NCBI GenBank assembly: GCA_030998015.1
Contig: JARWMV010000069.1
Coordinates: forward strand, 1-64,000
Origin: Ceratorhiza oryzae-sativae
Lineage: Eukaryota > Basidiomycota > Agaricomycetes > Cantharellales > Ceratobasidiaceae
DNA: 64,000 bases
Direction: 5' to 3'
Numbering within the stretch: the stretch's first letter is position 1; the number at the start of each line of letters is the position of its first letter. The notes beneath the pieces were generated by a model. It did not search any database. It saw only the letters and a program-made list of their open reading frames with translations, and had not been told where the DNA came from. Below are positions 10,841 to 22,519 of this stretch, piece after piece. The position numbers and the translations under genes were made by a program.

Positions 10841-11431
10841 CAACCCTCACACAGTAGCACTCGATTGCGTATCTTCGGCGCCTACGGAAATCCCCTCGAA
10901 GCAATACCACCGGGTACATCGAGCTCTCTGACGACGGCCATCCCAATTCTGTCTTCTTATGCTCGATTATTCGCTCTTGCGTTGCTCTTTCCCCCGGTAT
11001 CGAGGACAGGAAGCATATTCTGTGGGATTTAGACAGCTCGGACATGTACCTTCAACTGCAAGAGCTCTAATTAATATAATATTGTGCCTATTATACAGGG
11101 CAGGTACCGGGTTTAGACTATCCGTTCAGCACCCAAAGCCTACCATGGCTACCATAATAGCCTATGTTCTGGCACCATCACCAAGTCGGCTACTACAATT
11201 TTGGGGGGTTTCGCATTGCTGCAGTTGGCCGCAGCGGTGCAAAGCCAGTTGTAACCTCCGGTTCCCTGACAAATACATTGGTTCGTAACTAACAAAATAG
11301 GAGACAAATGTAGATGTCAGTATATATGTGATACTCGGTTATGCCACAGAGCCCTCGCTTAATGACCATGAGTCTGGGGTAAGGCTGGGGCTCGTGGCTC
11401 AGAACATGACAGGGTGATCACGGCTGAAGAA
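10841..11431. other. No supported gene
   Basis: Only short overlapping frames without recognisable domains occur here. Nothing else was seen. Confidence 0.4.
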
Positions 11432-11900
11432 ATGCGATAGGAAGTGGCTGGCATTAGGGCTGACACCAGGTTCCTCCTTCGCAAATTCGAGTACCTGCGC
11501 GTTCTGACTCAGAAGACTCGAGTCGCAGTGGCAGTCGCTCGCTCAATCATATCCCATAACATCGTCGAACGCGACCAGAGGCTTGAACGTTTTGCTGCGC
11601 TCCTTTTATCATCCAACACAACGATCACAGAAGGAACTGTCGAGACCGCTAACAAGTGTCTTCAGGACTACATTCGCACTCCGCCACCTTCAGATCTCTA
11701 AGCAGAGATTTGGCGTAATATCACCAGCGAACGCTTGGGCATCGAGGCTGCGATCGATAATACCTTTGACCTGAACGTATTGGACCTAGCCGTGGACGAA
11801 CTGGCTGCAATACCTTGTGACAACCATGCTCCTGCACTGGCGGAGCACTCTGGTGCCTATTCCCCTCAACAATCCCTCGCCGCTGAACTTAGTTCTTAAC
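11432..11900 (+). pseudogene. Unrecognised coding segment with one TAA
   Basis: A plausible exon begins after an acceptor-like TAG at 11429-11431 and encodes a hydrophilic, helical protein (FLLRKFEYLRVLTQ, ERDQRLERFAALLL). TAA at 11699-11701 interrupts it, but the same frame stays open for another 65 codons to a TAA at about 11898 (AEIWRNITSERLGIEAAID, LDLAVDELAAIP). No ATG was found in the exon, so an upstream exon would be needed. It is either a decayed gene or a mis-placed intron border. No family recognised. Confidence 0.35.
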
Positions 11901-12889
11901 GTGAGCCCGGCAGTCATTCCCAGTGCATTCAACTAATTCACGCCTTGTTCTGGGGAACCAGGTATCACGAACCTACCTCAACTACCCGTGCTCCTGAGAG
12001 AAGGAGATAACTGCGTGCCAATGTGATATATGTAATCCAATACGATGTCTTTTTCTTTTTCTTTATGAATACCATGTGTAATTACCATCCCAAAGAACGA
12101 TGTGTGATAAAATAAGACCGAAGTCGGTGCTACCAGATAAGATTAGCTTCATCTCGATAGATAGTGGCTCATCTAGAGAAGCTCATGTGTATATCGTGCT
12201 GGTCGAGATACTTCATTAATGATAAATTAAATGCGAATAAACCGGGAATATGCACAATTATTGCCCAGAATACTTGCTGTTGAAGTGGAGGAAATAAAGG
12301 TCGTTTCAAGGTGGCTTAACGCAGCGAATAAAGCGGGAGAGCGCGTTGTTGCGAAACACGAGTGGTGGATGTAAAAGTCGCTGAGGGACGATGCGACTAT
12401 GTATTCGCCTATATAGCATACAATGTGAGAGACAGAAGAACATGTACATGTAGAAAGGTCGCTGTGGATACAGCGATACATGCGGCACTAAAGACATATG
12501 AAAGTGCAAACGGAATATACGAAGAGAAAGCACATGAGTGCTGGTAGATAATGTATATGGACCGTAGACACATGCGGTACAGATTGCGGGATTATTCAAC
12601 ACTTGCAAGCATTGCAGCGCGTCAAAAACATGATATTTTCCACATAGTTGCGCTTATACCGAGCTACGAGTTCTGGTGATATTCTTGTGCTTAAATTTGG
12701 CCACAGGCTCCCGGGTTATTTATTCACCTCAATATATTCAACTTTATAGGGTCAAAGAAATTCTATGTGTTGAGTGGCAATATATTTCCGCTGTACACAT
12801 CTCAATGTTCACTCTAGAGCCAGCGGTGGGATTCAATTGGTTATCAAATCTTATAGGCGCAAACAAATGGTACATACAATCGATAGCAA
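11901..12889. other. AT-rich intergenic DNA, no gene seen
   Basis: Only short frames on both strands, without motifs or splice-linked continuations. Confidence 0.4.
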
Positions 12890-14456
12890 CTAGGCATTGG
12901 AGGAGGATATCGGATAACGAGGTGGCGGATCTTGGGGCTGATCAGCAGAGATGATGGAGTCAAGGCTTTCCGTTGTCGACAGAGCGAGTTCTGAATCACT
13001 TGAGATAATGGAATCCGGGGTTGATGACACGGTCCAGGTCCGAGCGATTCTATAACGGGTCATATAGCGTGTCCATGATGCAGATCCAACGCCTTGAGAG
13101 GATGATCCAGCCACAGATTCAGAATCCTCCATCAGGTCCTCTTCAGTCGAGTGAACCTCAGCACTTGAATGAATAGAGCCAGCTGCTGAGTTGGCCAACG
13201 GTCCAGATTCCTCTGAGTTCCTGGTGGTGTGGCTGCGTCTGCCAGATGATAAATCGTCCAGATCCCGATGCTTAAACCGGACTCCTTGCTCCACCGGGAG
13301 ACCACCATTGCGCGAGGGAATCTCTGTGGGATGGGACATTAATCTATGAGAGGCATCACTATCCAGCGCCTCCAAAGCCCCCCCTGTGGAGAGAATCGTT
13401 ACCGTCCGTCACTATGAATGACCATTTTGGTCTATGAATACAAGGCCGGCTTACCAACAGAGCCAGAGCCTGATGTACCAGCATGTGGCTCGTGCTCTGG
13501 ACTAGAGGGGTGGTCCACATCCCTCCTGGGAGTGCCCTGGCGGGTGCTTGTAATGTCAATAACGATGCCTCGACTCTTATGGTAGCCGTGTCTAATAATT
13601 AGATAGTAGAGGGCAATGAAACCTGATTCGTATTGCTGTGAGCCTGTTTGTAAAGAGAAACTGTGAAACACGTACTACCAATAAGCACCACTGTGATAGC
13701 ACCCGCATGCTTGATGAGAATTTCCCGCCTAGTGCACCAGGAGTCTTGGACGATGAACTCGGGGTGCCGTCGGATGAACTCGCAGGTTACACCACGGTCC
13801 ATCGAAGGGAAAAGGGCGTAGTCATACTGTGGCTCCACATACACGTACCGATGGGCTGAAGTGGGGGGACGACTCGACTCCTTGGGCGGGGGTCCAATAG
13901 CCTCGGATAGCGTCGTCGGGGAGCCAGCATGGACCTGGGGACGAGATTCGGTCCAAGGCAATGCTATGCTTGCTGGTGCTAAAGGTTCGGTTTATACAAA
14001 TAGACACAGCGAACGAATCATGAGGACTTACCGCTCGAAAGCTTGAGCCAATGATGCGGGCCGATGCAGAACGCCAGAACGGCCCTTGGAGCACATGTTC
14101 CATGCGCCAGGTCCACTTCGTGCAGTAGCGGGGTGGACTGAGCTCCTGTGGCGTGGCAGGGAGGATTGCTCATTTTAGCAAGTACGGAGTGGCGAGGTAC
14201 TTACGGCCAGTGGCTTGGATCTGTAAAGCCGTGCCGTTGTTCTGGAGCGGAACGAGCTGAGACTGTTCTGACGGCGTTGGCCCAAGCAGTGGCCCGTGCG
14301 TCGGCGGTAGGGCCGGAAGGTCGGCTATCGATCCATTAAAGGTCGTGAGAGCGGGGCTGTCAAAAGGTAAGCACATCGCAGTTGCATTCGAAGTGAGCTT
14401 AGGCCAGATAGGGGCGGTGACAAAATCGCCTACCTTGGTGGGCAGCCCACACGCAT
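12890..14456 (-). CDS. Hypothetical multi-exon protein
   Basis: A chain of exons with matching phases can be followed on the minus strand: a short first exon from ATG 14456, then exons around 14378-14206, 14160-14040, 13980-13700, 13635-13455 and 13386-12890. Introns are mostly 53-77 nt with GT...AG. The middle part contains EPQYDYALFPSMD and EFIVQDSWCTRREIL; the C-terminal 170 residues are Ser-rich and of low complexity (STPDSIISSDSELALST). No domain was recognised. The neighbour on the right (14879-16643) is on the same strand and also Pro/Ser-rich, but the two do not look like duplicates. First exon and two internal borders are uncertain. Confidence 0.4.
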
Positions 14457-14878
14457 TGTGTCACAAAAGAATGTGGGAGGCAGAGTGAGGGTAAGGGAAA
14501 AGGAAAGGTTTATGGCTAGCATGACTAGAGGGGCAGTTTGTTGAACGTGGGTGCAAGAGAGTGGGTGGTCGATTGGCGCGTGATACAGTCCGCGCATAAA
14601 TAGCTCGGCTTGTGTGGCTCTGATATTGTTTGTTTAGCGGGATAGCCACCCACCAGCCGAGAGAAGACACGCGAGGGTAGGGACGCGCATGTATGCGGCG
14701 GATGACACAAAACCTGCCAGAGAGTTTCAATTCTCTCAAGTCAATAAAATATAAGGCTCGCATCATGCGTGACATGATATTGAATAGTGGGCCCCTCCAG
14801 GGGGTAAGAGAATTTATTAATGAATACATGACCAATACAACTAGATACACACTTCGGCAGGCTAATACAACACTTAGC

Positions 14879-16643
14879 CTATCTGCCCCAGCTGCTCCAT
14901 CGCCGCCGATCCACTCCATCCTCCTCGATCTCCTCCGGCTCAACCACTGGCACCCAGATGGCTCTGTCTCGGAGCTCTGGGTTCAGCGGTGTCGGCGGTC
15001 GGCTCGGCGTTGGGCTATCCGGCGCGCTCCAGTAGAACGCCGGGTGCCACTCGGCGCAGTCGACCCCACCTGCCAGTACGGCCTGCAATTCCTCCAAGCT
15101 CTTGAACACCTCCGCTAGGAAATGTCAGCCGATCGGGACTTTACAACAAGAGAAACCCACTCACGTTCGTGTTCAACCCTAGCGTAGGTTTTGGTGCAGC
15201 ACATGCACCGGTCCCACGTAGCCGCCCAGCGAATGATCCGCGTCTTGAATCGAATGTTTCGCTGGCGCACGAAGCCCAGCTCCAAGTCTCTGAACCCCCG
15301 CTGCATTTCTACCCATGCGTAGGCCTCCAGCTGGCTTTGTTTGTCGACCAAGCCGGTGGCCCTCACAAAGCGATGAGCTTTGTGGATACGACGGGAGGAA
15401 CGGTCTGAGTAGACACGGACCTCTAGTCGGTAGGATAGCTCGACCATTCGAGCAATCCTAGGGGAGGTGGGAGCGGGAGTCGCGGGACGAGGAGGGGGAG
15501 GGGAACGTCGGCCATCCAGGTACCCTCGGCATGCGAGGTAGAGCTGCCCGAGGACCGTCCCGATGACCATCCCGAGGACTAGCCACATGGGCATCTCCAG
15601 CAGGGGCATCCAGTTCCCGAGTCTGATGAGCCACGCGCGCACAGATATACTGGCGCGCAGGCGCGTTATCAAACCCAGGAACCTCGCCTGGGTGTCCAGC
15701 CAGGTGCGGAGCGAGGCCGCATATGCGTCCTTGCCCCAGCTATGACCCGGCTTGGCAGGCGGACTGGGAGTGGGGGACGGGTCCAGCGGTTTGTCGGCCG
15801 CCGGTGGGGGTCTGCGGGGGCGGGGGTGGCCGGGCTGAGGGGGGAGGGGGCCGTCCAGGGACGTGAGCCGGGTCCTGGTCGGTGAGTGGAGGACCCGGCT
15901 TGCCGGAGGGAGGACCGGGGCGGGAGCCGGAGGGGGGTCGGGAATAGGGGCTGGAGGAGGGACGGGCGGGGGAGGGACGGGAAGAGGGGGGATGGCCAGT
16001 GCCGGCGGGAACCGTCGCGGGCGAGACCGCCATTCCGGACGGGGGATGGAGTCCAGGAACTGCGGACGGCCAGGGCAGAACTGGCGCCGGATGACGAACA
16101 GCCTGTGATACACCTTGAGTGCCCGTGGCGATTGTATCAAGGCTGACCGTTGGGTGTGGTTAGCTCTAACTCGCGGGGAGGGACTGGTTAGCGAACTCAC
16201 CGGGTCTGGCGTAGCACAGGTCGTGCACCATCTTGTCGCGTTTGTTGTTTGCCCACTTTCCAGCCGTGTCGGCGCTCCTCGCCAGCTGTGCGATGATGAT
16301 GCTGGGTGTCGAGGGGGTGGGAAGAGTGGGCGGGTGGTCGTGGATGAAGGTGAGCAGGGATGTCGACACCTGGATAGGGTCGACAGTCGCGAGAGAGCTA
16401 ACTCTCGTGCTGGAGCAGCATCGTTAGCGTTACTAGCACAAGCATATACGCTGGAGCTACTCACATCGCCTGCAAGGGAGGGAGGGAGAGGTGGGTCGGG
16501 GCAACGATGCCGAGCAGCAGGCGAAGTGCGCTCATGGTATCGAGCCAGGATACGAGGTCGGCGGGCAAGTACATGTCGATTTTTTCGAGCAGACTTTGAC
16601 GATATGAGGGGGGGGGGAATTTCGGGGGAGGCGAACCAGGCAT
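14879..16643 (-). CDS. Hypothetical Pro-rich protein with one membrane segment, 533 aa
   Basis: Four exons (16643-16465, 16409-16201, 16142-15165, 15114-14879) join without frame change through introns of 55, 58 and 50 nt; 1602 coding bases give 533 aa. The N-terminal third is globular (MVHDLCYARP, YHRLFVIRRQF). A long Pro-rich linker follows (about residues 175-270). Then comes a hydrophobic segment MPMWLVLGMVIGTVLGQLYL, probably one transmembrane helix, then a basic region with CMCC and an acidic, Pro-rich tail. No family was recognised. The antisense strand of the Pro-rich part gives long Gly/Arg-rich frames that are not genes. Confidence 0.6.
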
Positions 16644-17947
16644 CTCAGGTTGGGATTATATAGTCGGTTTCTCTGGTCGGGGATGCGTTTGGCCCGGGGC
16701 GGCGGGGTAGCGGAGAAGTAAATAGGAGGCTCAGAAGAGTGCCGGCCGAGACAGGAGGCTAGCTTCGATGCGGCGTCCAGCGAATCTGGTACGTGAAAGT
16801 TGCTGGTGGATTGTGATACGCTGGTCCGATGCGTGCTCTGAATACATACAACGTGAGCAAAACTGGTGCGCTGAGCCTAGAGATGATCTCACCTTGTCCA
16901 AAACGTCATTGATGATCGAGCAACTGCAGAAGCTTACCCCGCAGAAGTGTGGCGAAAATCACGCGGCTCGGCCGATCCAGTCTCGGCAGCAGGGCGAGAC
17001 CAACTTATGCTTGGCAGACGACCGAAAGGAGTGAATTGGTGACAGGATGGATATTTCATTTGTGAAGTATAAATGCCAGGGAATGAATCGACTGGTGAAC
17101 AGGGCGTAGCAAAAAGAATTGGCAACAGGAGAACGGACTCCCAAGCATCAGCCAGCGGAGTACGATAGACCGCTCACCAGGCCCGCGTCTTTACGTGTAA
17201 CACATCGCAAACCATATCCCCTAGCCTCGTATCTAGCCCCAATGCCTGTACCAGTCCTCCCCAGAATGTCGTGAGTTCGTCGGATGCGCGCCGGCAGCTG
17301 GCAGATTAGACCCAAGCCACATGTGTAACGGTAACAACATCAGTCGTCACGTGCGTTTAAGCCATTTCGCTGCCGACTCCCACCTCGGGAATCAAACCTT
17401 CAGCTTTCATGTCTCGGCGCTATAGGAGGCTCTGGAAATTGTACTCGCAATTCGATGCCAGAATTGGTTCATCTCTCTCCGCAATCGCGCCTTGCAGCTT
17501 TATCGTTTAGCCTCAATCTCGAGACCGGCATCAATACTGATTGGGTGACAGCGCTGATTCTTTCGTCGCGTCTGGATGGATTCCTCCGCTGTACGTTCTT
17601 TCCCGGCAAAACTCGGCACAGGTGACTGTTCGGGAAAGGCTCGGTGTAACACCTTTTGCCCCCACCAGGTCACTGGATCACCGATTGGCTCGGAAGCGTC
17701 GACGATCACAAGGAAACCCATCCACCACAACCGCTAACTCTCACCACGTCACGTCCTCCGGCAGCATTTTGCGCGAGAATTCATCCAATATACCGACGGC
17801 AACTTTTGTTGGGACGTATGGGGATAGCGACGGTGCATCAGCCTTTCCGCGCCGCAAGTTCGGGAAAATACGCTGTGCGTTATGCAACAAGTATAAAGCG
17901 GCTCAATTGACACGGATTCCGCGCTCAGCGTAAATTGCCCCCTTGCT
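16644..17947. other. Intergenic region, probable divergent promoters
   Basis: It separates the minus-strand Pro-rich gene from the plus-strand GH74 gene. Short frames exist on both strands but none shows a domain or continues across splice sites. Confidence 0.4.
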
Positions 17948-20771
17948 ATGTTTGGACTCGCGACTTGTGTCGCCCTTGCGCTTGGCTCTCTCAGGTTGGC
18001 CGGAGCAGCCTCGCCCCTCCAAGCCTACAAATGGAAGAACGTCAAGATCGGTGGAGGCGGTGGATTTGTGCCTGGTATGCCGATGTGATCTGGGATTTGA
18101 TAAAGTACTCATACGGTCGAAAGGTATCGTTTTCAACACCAAGGAAAAGGGCCTTGCCTATGCCCGTACCGATATTGGAGGTCTGTACAAACTTAACGCC
18201 GACGACTCGTGGACTCCGCTCTTGGACTTTGCGGATAGCGTCACTTGGAACTACTGGGGTGTCGATGCCGTCGGTAAGCAGACACCCTCTTTGGTTTTAT
18301 CGGTTTACTTATCGAATCTTATGAACCAGCAACCGATCCGGTGGAACCGAAACGAGTCTATGCGGTTACTGGCTTGTACACCAACAGCTGGGACCCCAAT
18401 AACGGACAAGTTCTTCGGTCCTCTGATTACGGAAGCACGTGGGCAGTCACAAAACTGCCGTTCAAAGTAGGCGGGAACATGCCGGGACGTGGTCTTGGGG
18501 AGGTGAGGGCCGCGAATCGAAGTGTTGGGTTATCATCTCATATGCTATGCACAGCGCCTTGCCATCGACCCGAACAAAAACTCCATTCTCTTCTTCGGTG
18601 CACGAAGCGGAAATGGCTTGTGGAAGTCGACCGATTACGGCGTGACCTTCACCAAAGTCTCGTCGTTCACGAATACTGGTACGTCCTGTTTGTGTGTAAC
18701 ACAAATAGGCGAACTTACAACCTGACGGGTTAGGTACATATATCGCGAATCCCTCCGATTCGACCGGATACAACAGCGACAAGACCGGCATCGCTTGGAT
18801 CACGTTTGACTCCACCTCATCCAAATCTGGGACAGCGACTCCCCGCATCTTCGTCGGCGTCGCAAACACCAACGCCAACTCGGTATTTGTTTCCAACGAT
18901 GGTGGCTCGACCTGTAAGTGCCCTTTGGGATGTGTCGGAAATGTCATGCTGATGGGCTATTTGATTGATAGGGTCTGCGGTCGCTGGCCAGCCAACCACT
19001 TACATGCCCCACCATGGTGTCCTTTCTCCTGCTGAAAAAGTGCTCTACATCACTTATAACAATAATGCCGGACCTTACGACGGCACTCTTGGCGCGGTTT
19101 ACAAATACAACATTGCGACCTCAACCTGGACAGATATAACCCCGGTTAGCGGCAGCGATCTCACGTTCGGATTCAGTGGGCTGGCTGTCGACCTGCAAAA
19201 GCCCGGTACACTGATGGTTGCGCCGTTGAACGAGTGGTGGCCCGATAGCCAAGTGTTCCGCTCTAACAACTCGGGCGCGACTTGGACGAGGCTTTGGGAG
19301 TGGGCTGGGTACCCCAATATGGTCAGTGCTAAAATGCCCGAATGCGGCTCCAGGCTAAATATAGCAACAGAATCGCTACTACAAGTACGACGTATCCCTG
19401 GCGCCTTGGCTCAACCCTCCTGGCAACACCGATACGAAGCAGGTATGTCGGTTTAGACTCTGGCGGACAAGCAATCCCTGATGATGTCATAGATCGGCTG
19501 GATGATGCAAGCTCTCTCCATTGATCCGTTCGACTCGAACCACTGGCTCTACGGTACGACCAGAGGTCGTTGAGCACTGAGAACCTGTGCTTATTTCTCT
19601 TGTGTAGGCACTGGTGCAACTGTCTATGGCGGTCGTGACCTCACGAAATGGGACACGGTTCACAACATCACCCTCAAGTCTCTGGCGGATGGTATCGAGG
19701 AAACCGCGGTGCTGGCACTGATCTCTCCTCCTTCTGGTCCGAACCTGCTTTCTGGAGTTGGCGATATCGGTGGATTCGTGCACTCGAGCTTGACCACTGC
19801 CCCGAAGTATGCATACCTGAATCCCCACTATGTCACGACCCCTGACATGGATTACGCTGGTCTCAAGGCAAGTGGCGTTTAGTGCTGCTCTTCCCAAGAA
19901 TCTAACTCTCGGTTAGCCCGCCACTGTTGTTCGGATCGGGAACGACGGAACCGACGGTAACAAGCAGGTTGCTGTTTCGACGGACTCGGGAGCCAATTGG
20001 ACCCCGTATACTCCCGCTCCTGACGGTGCATATGGCGGCAAGGTCGCGATCAATGCCAACGGCGATACTATCCTCTGGCGTAGCGCTTCCAGCGTCAGCG
20101 TATCCCGCAACTCGGGCGCCTTTACCACCGTTTCTACCCTGACTACCAGCAGCGTTATCGCGTCCGACAAGAAAAACGCCACCGTCTTCTACGCTGCTAC
20201 TGGCAGCAAATTCTACGTTTCCACCAATTATGGTTCGACTTTTACCGCCACCGCTGGAAGCCTTGGCTCCTCGAGCAGCCCGGTAAAGATCGTGGCAAAT
20301 CCGAACGTCGCTGGAGATGTCTGGGTCTCGACTGATAAAGGACTGTTCCACTCGACCAACTATGGGACAACCTTCACGGCAGTTTCTGGTGTGACCCAAG
20401 CCTGGGAAATCGGCCTGGGTGCGCCCAAGACGAGCGGGCAGTATGCGAGCGTATTCGCTGCTGCCACTATCAGTGGCGTGACTGGATACTTCCGATCGGA
20501 TAACTCGGGGAGCACGTGGGTTCAGATCAACGATGCTGCTCACGGATTTGCCAATCCATCAACTAATGTGAGTATATGCGCATATGTTCAATTGTATACA
20601 TCGTTTCTGATAAGCCTTTGGGGCATCTAAGCCTATTTCTGGAGACCCTCGAGTCTACGGAAGAGTCTATATCGGCACCAACGGGCGTGGAATCTTGTAA
20701 GTTTTGTGACTTACGTACGTTGAACTGAACATTAACTCTATTGATGCCTTAGCTATGGTGACATTGCGTAA
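17948..20771 (+). CDS. GH74 xyloglucan-specific endoglucanase, secreted, 743 aa
   Basis: Twelve exons: 17948-18074, 18124-18273, 18330-18502, 18555-18678, 18734-18913, 18972-19321, 19371-19442, 19493-19553, 19608-19867, 19917-20567, 20632-20696 and 20753-20771. The 2232 coding bases are in one frame. The product starts with a signal peptide (about MFGLATCVALALGSLRLAGA). It shows GH74 hallmarks: YARTDIGGLY with the first catalytic Asp (D59), GLYTNSWDPNNG, VGGNMPGRGLGE, FGARSGNGLWKS, the second catalytic region SIDPFDSNHWLYGTG (about 401-415), and the end GTNGRGIL. Repeated STNYGSTF/TDSGANW segments are the beta-propeller blades. GH74 enzymes cut the glucan backbone of xyloglucan outside the cell. 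There is no C-terminal cellulose-binding module. The intron at 19868-19916 uses a GC donor (AAG|GCAAGT). Confidence 0.95.
19868..19916 (+). other. GC-AG intron in the GH74 gene
   Basis: The donor reads AAG|GCAAGT and the acceptor GGTTAG. The flanking frames join only with this border; the nearby GT alternative at 19871 breaks the frame. GC donors with an otherwise strong consensus are the known minor class spliced by the major spliceosome. Confidence 0.8.
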
Positions 20772-21198
20772 ATGTTGTGGGGCTATCTAGGTCATGAATC
20801 ATTCGGCTGTAATTTTCAAGCAAAATTGAATTGAGTTCAATCACCTGGGCGTTGCGTGAATGAGCCCCGCTAGTGTAGCCGAACGAGCGGAAGTTCTTCA
20901 TGGGTGTTCAGCGATCACGGCGAGCGTGTGCCATGTGGCATCCTTCAATCCGGCCTACATGAACTTTGATAGAGCTACCGTCGGCCTCCGGGCCGTTCGA
21001 AATCTGGATGGTCCTCGCACCGATCAACGAATCTGACGTATTATGATCATCAGTCCAGCCTCGGGGACACATGAAGTAACGAAGCCCCGAAGCAAGCTCG
21101 GGCTGAGATTACCGGTGGAGATCACGTAGTTAACCGTCGTGATTGATAAAATCAGGAAGAGCAGGTGTGTCGGGAAGTAACCTGTAGGCTGTCAGACC
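20772..21198. other. Intergenic, promoter side of the first P450 gene
   Basis: No gene seen. Confidence 0.4.
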
Positions 21199-22519
21199 AT
21201 GGTCAATCCTCCAATTCTGCTTGGGGCCGCGGCCGTCGTGTCGGGAGCATGGTTAATATTTTGGAACCGGAAACGTCAATCATTCCCTTTGCCTCCAAGT
21301 CCAATTTACTGGCCGATCATTGGCAATCTTCTCTCCATGCCCGCTGAGAACGAGCACATTGGATTTATGAAACTTGGGAAAATGCTCGGTAGTAAGTGCA
21401 TCGCCATTGAACCTGAATACCAGGTTGATACCTTTAACGTGGCTCTTTGGCAGGTGATATTATTTCATTGCGGATGTTTGGAACCCAAATTATAGTCTTG
21501 AACTCGTACGAGGATGCTATCAACCTCTTAGAGAAGCGGTCGGGCATATATTCTGACAGAATCTGTCCGACTATGTTGAGAGAACCTTCGTTGTATGTCA
21601 CATTCTACTAATCGAATCCGTCACAGGTTGTGAGACTTGGCTTTGCTTTTAGGATGCACTGGCCGGGCTTCATCACTTTGTTGGGCTACAACGACAGATG
21701 GAGAAAGTCCCGTCGGCTTATGCACACTTGGTTACATAAAAAAGCCGCCGAGAGTTTCCATTCTTCACAGCAGCTTCAAGCCCGCCTGCTATTGCAAAGG
21801 CTACTCCAGAGGTCGAAAAAAACCATCACTTCAAATGAGCTCGATGCAGAATTCCATAGGTAATCCTCATCTAATGCAACCTGCCGAAGCACTAAGTTCA
21901 ATTCGCCACAGGACCGCCGCTGCAACGCTCGTTGACTCCATTTATGGCTACAAGCTACACTCTGATGATGATCCGTTCGTCCTGGAGCTGAAAGAAGCCA
22001 TGGATCATGGACTGCATGCGGCTCTCCCATCGAGTATGACCCAAATGCCTATCGACATGCGGTCTCTGAATGGTTTTTGAATCTACAGGTTTTCTTGTCA
22101 ACCTATTTCCAGCTCTAGTCCATGTCCCCAAATGGTTCCCTGGTGCACGCTGGAAAAAGACAGCTCGAGAATGGAGGATTCAAAAAGATCGTGCCGTGGA
22201 TACAACATACGACTGGGCTAAAGAGCAAATTGTCGTTGTTGTTGTTGTAATCCAGTTTATTCTGTCCGCTCAGCCCGCGGCTATGTAAGACAGTTACAAC
22301 AGTTTGTGGTATAGGAAACCGCCTTCTACCCCGCCCCATCGTCGGCCCCTGGGCCTGTTATCCCAATACTCCGAGCAATGCCCGGCAGACGAGCCTACGC
22401 CCCCCTGCCGTCCGACCTTCTAGGTCGTTTTAGTGCCCCAGAGCTCCCCAAATCTGCAATTGCAGTTTTGTGTCCTTTCTGGTAGTCTCCTTGTTCTCTT
22501 CGCCCGATCTGTTCGTCCG

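Noticed and set aside
15863..16663. Plus-strand Gly/Arg-rich frames of 80-180 codons
   Set aside because: They are the antisense of the Pro-rich linker in the minus-strand gene 14879-16643; composition alone keeps them open.
17541..17933. 130-codon plus-strand frame upstream of GH74
   Set aside because: No domain, overlapping frames on both strands, and the position is the promoter of GH74.
19902..20543. 213-codon minus-strand frame
   Set aside because: Antisense of the long tenth exon of the GH74 gene, whose product is clearly recognisable.
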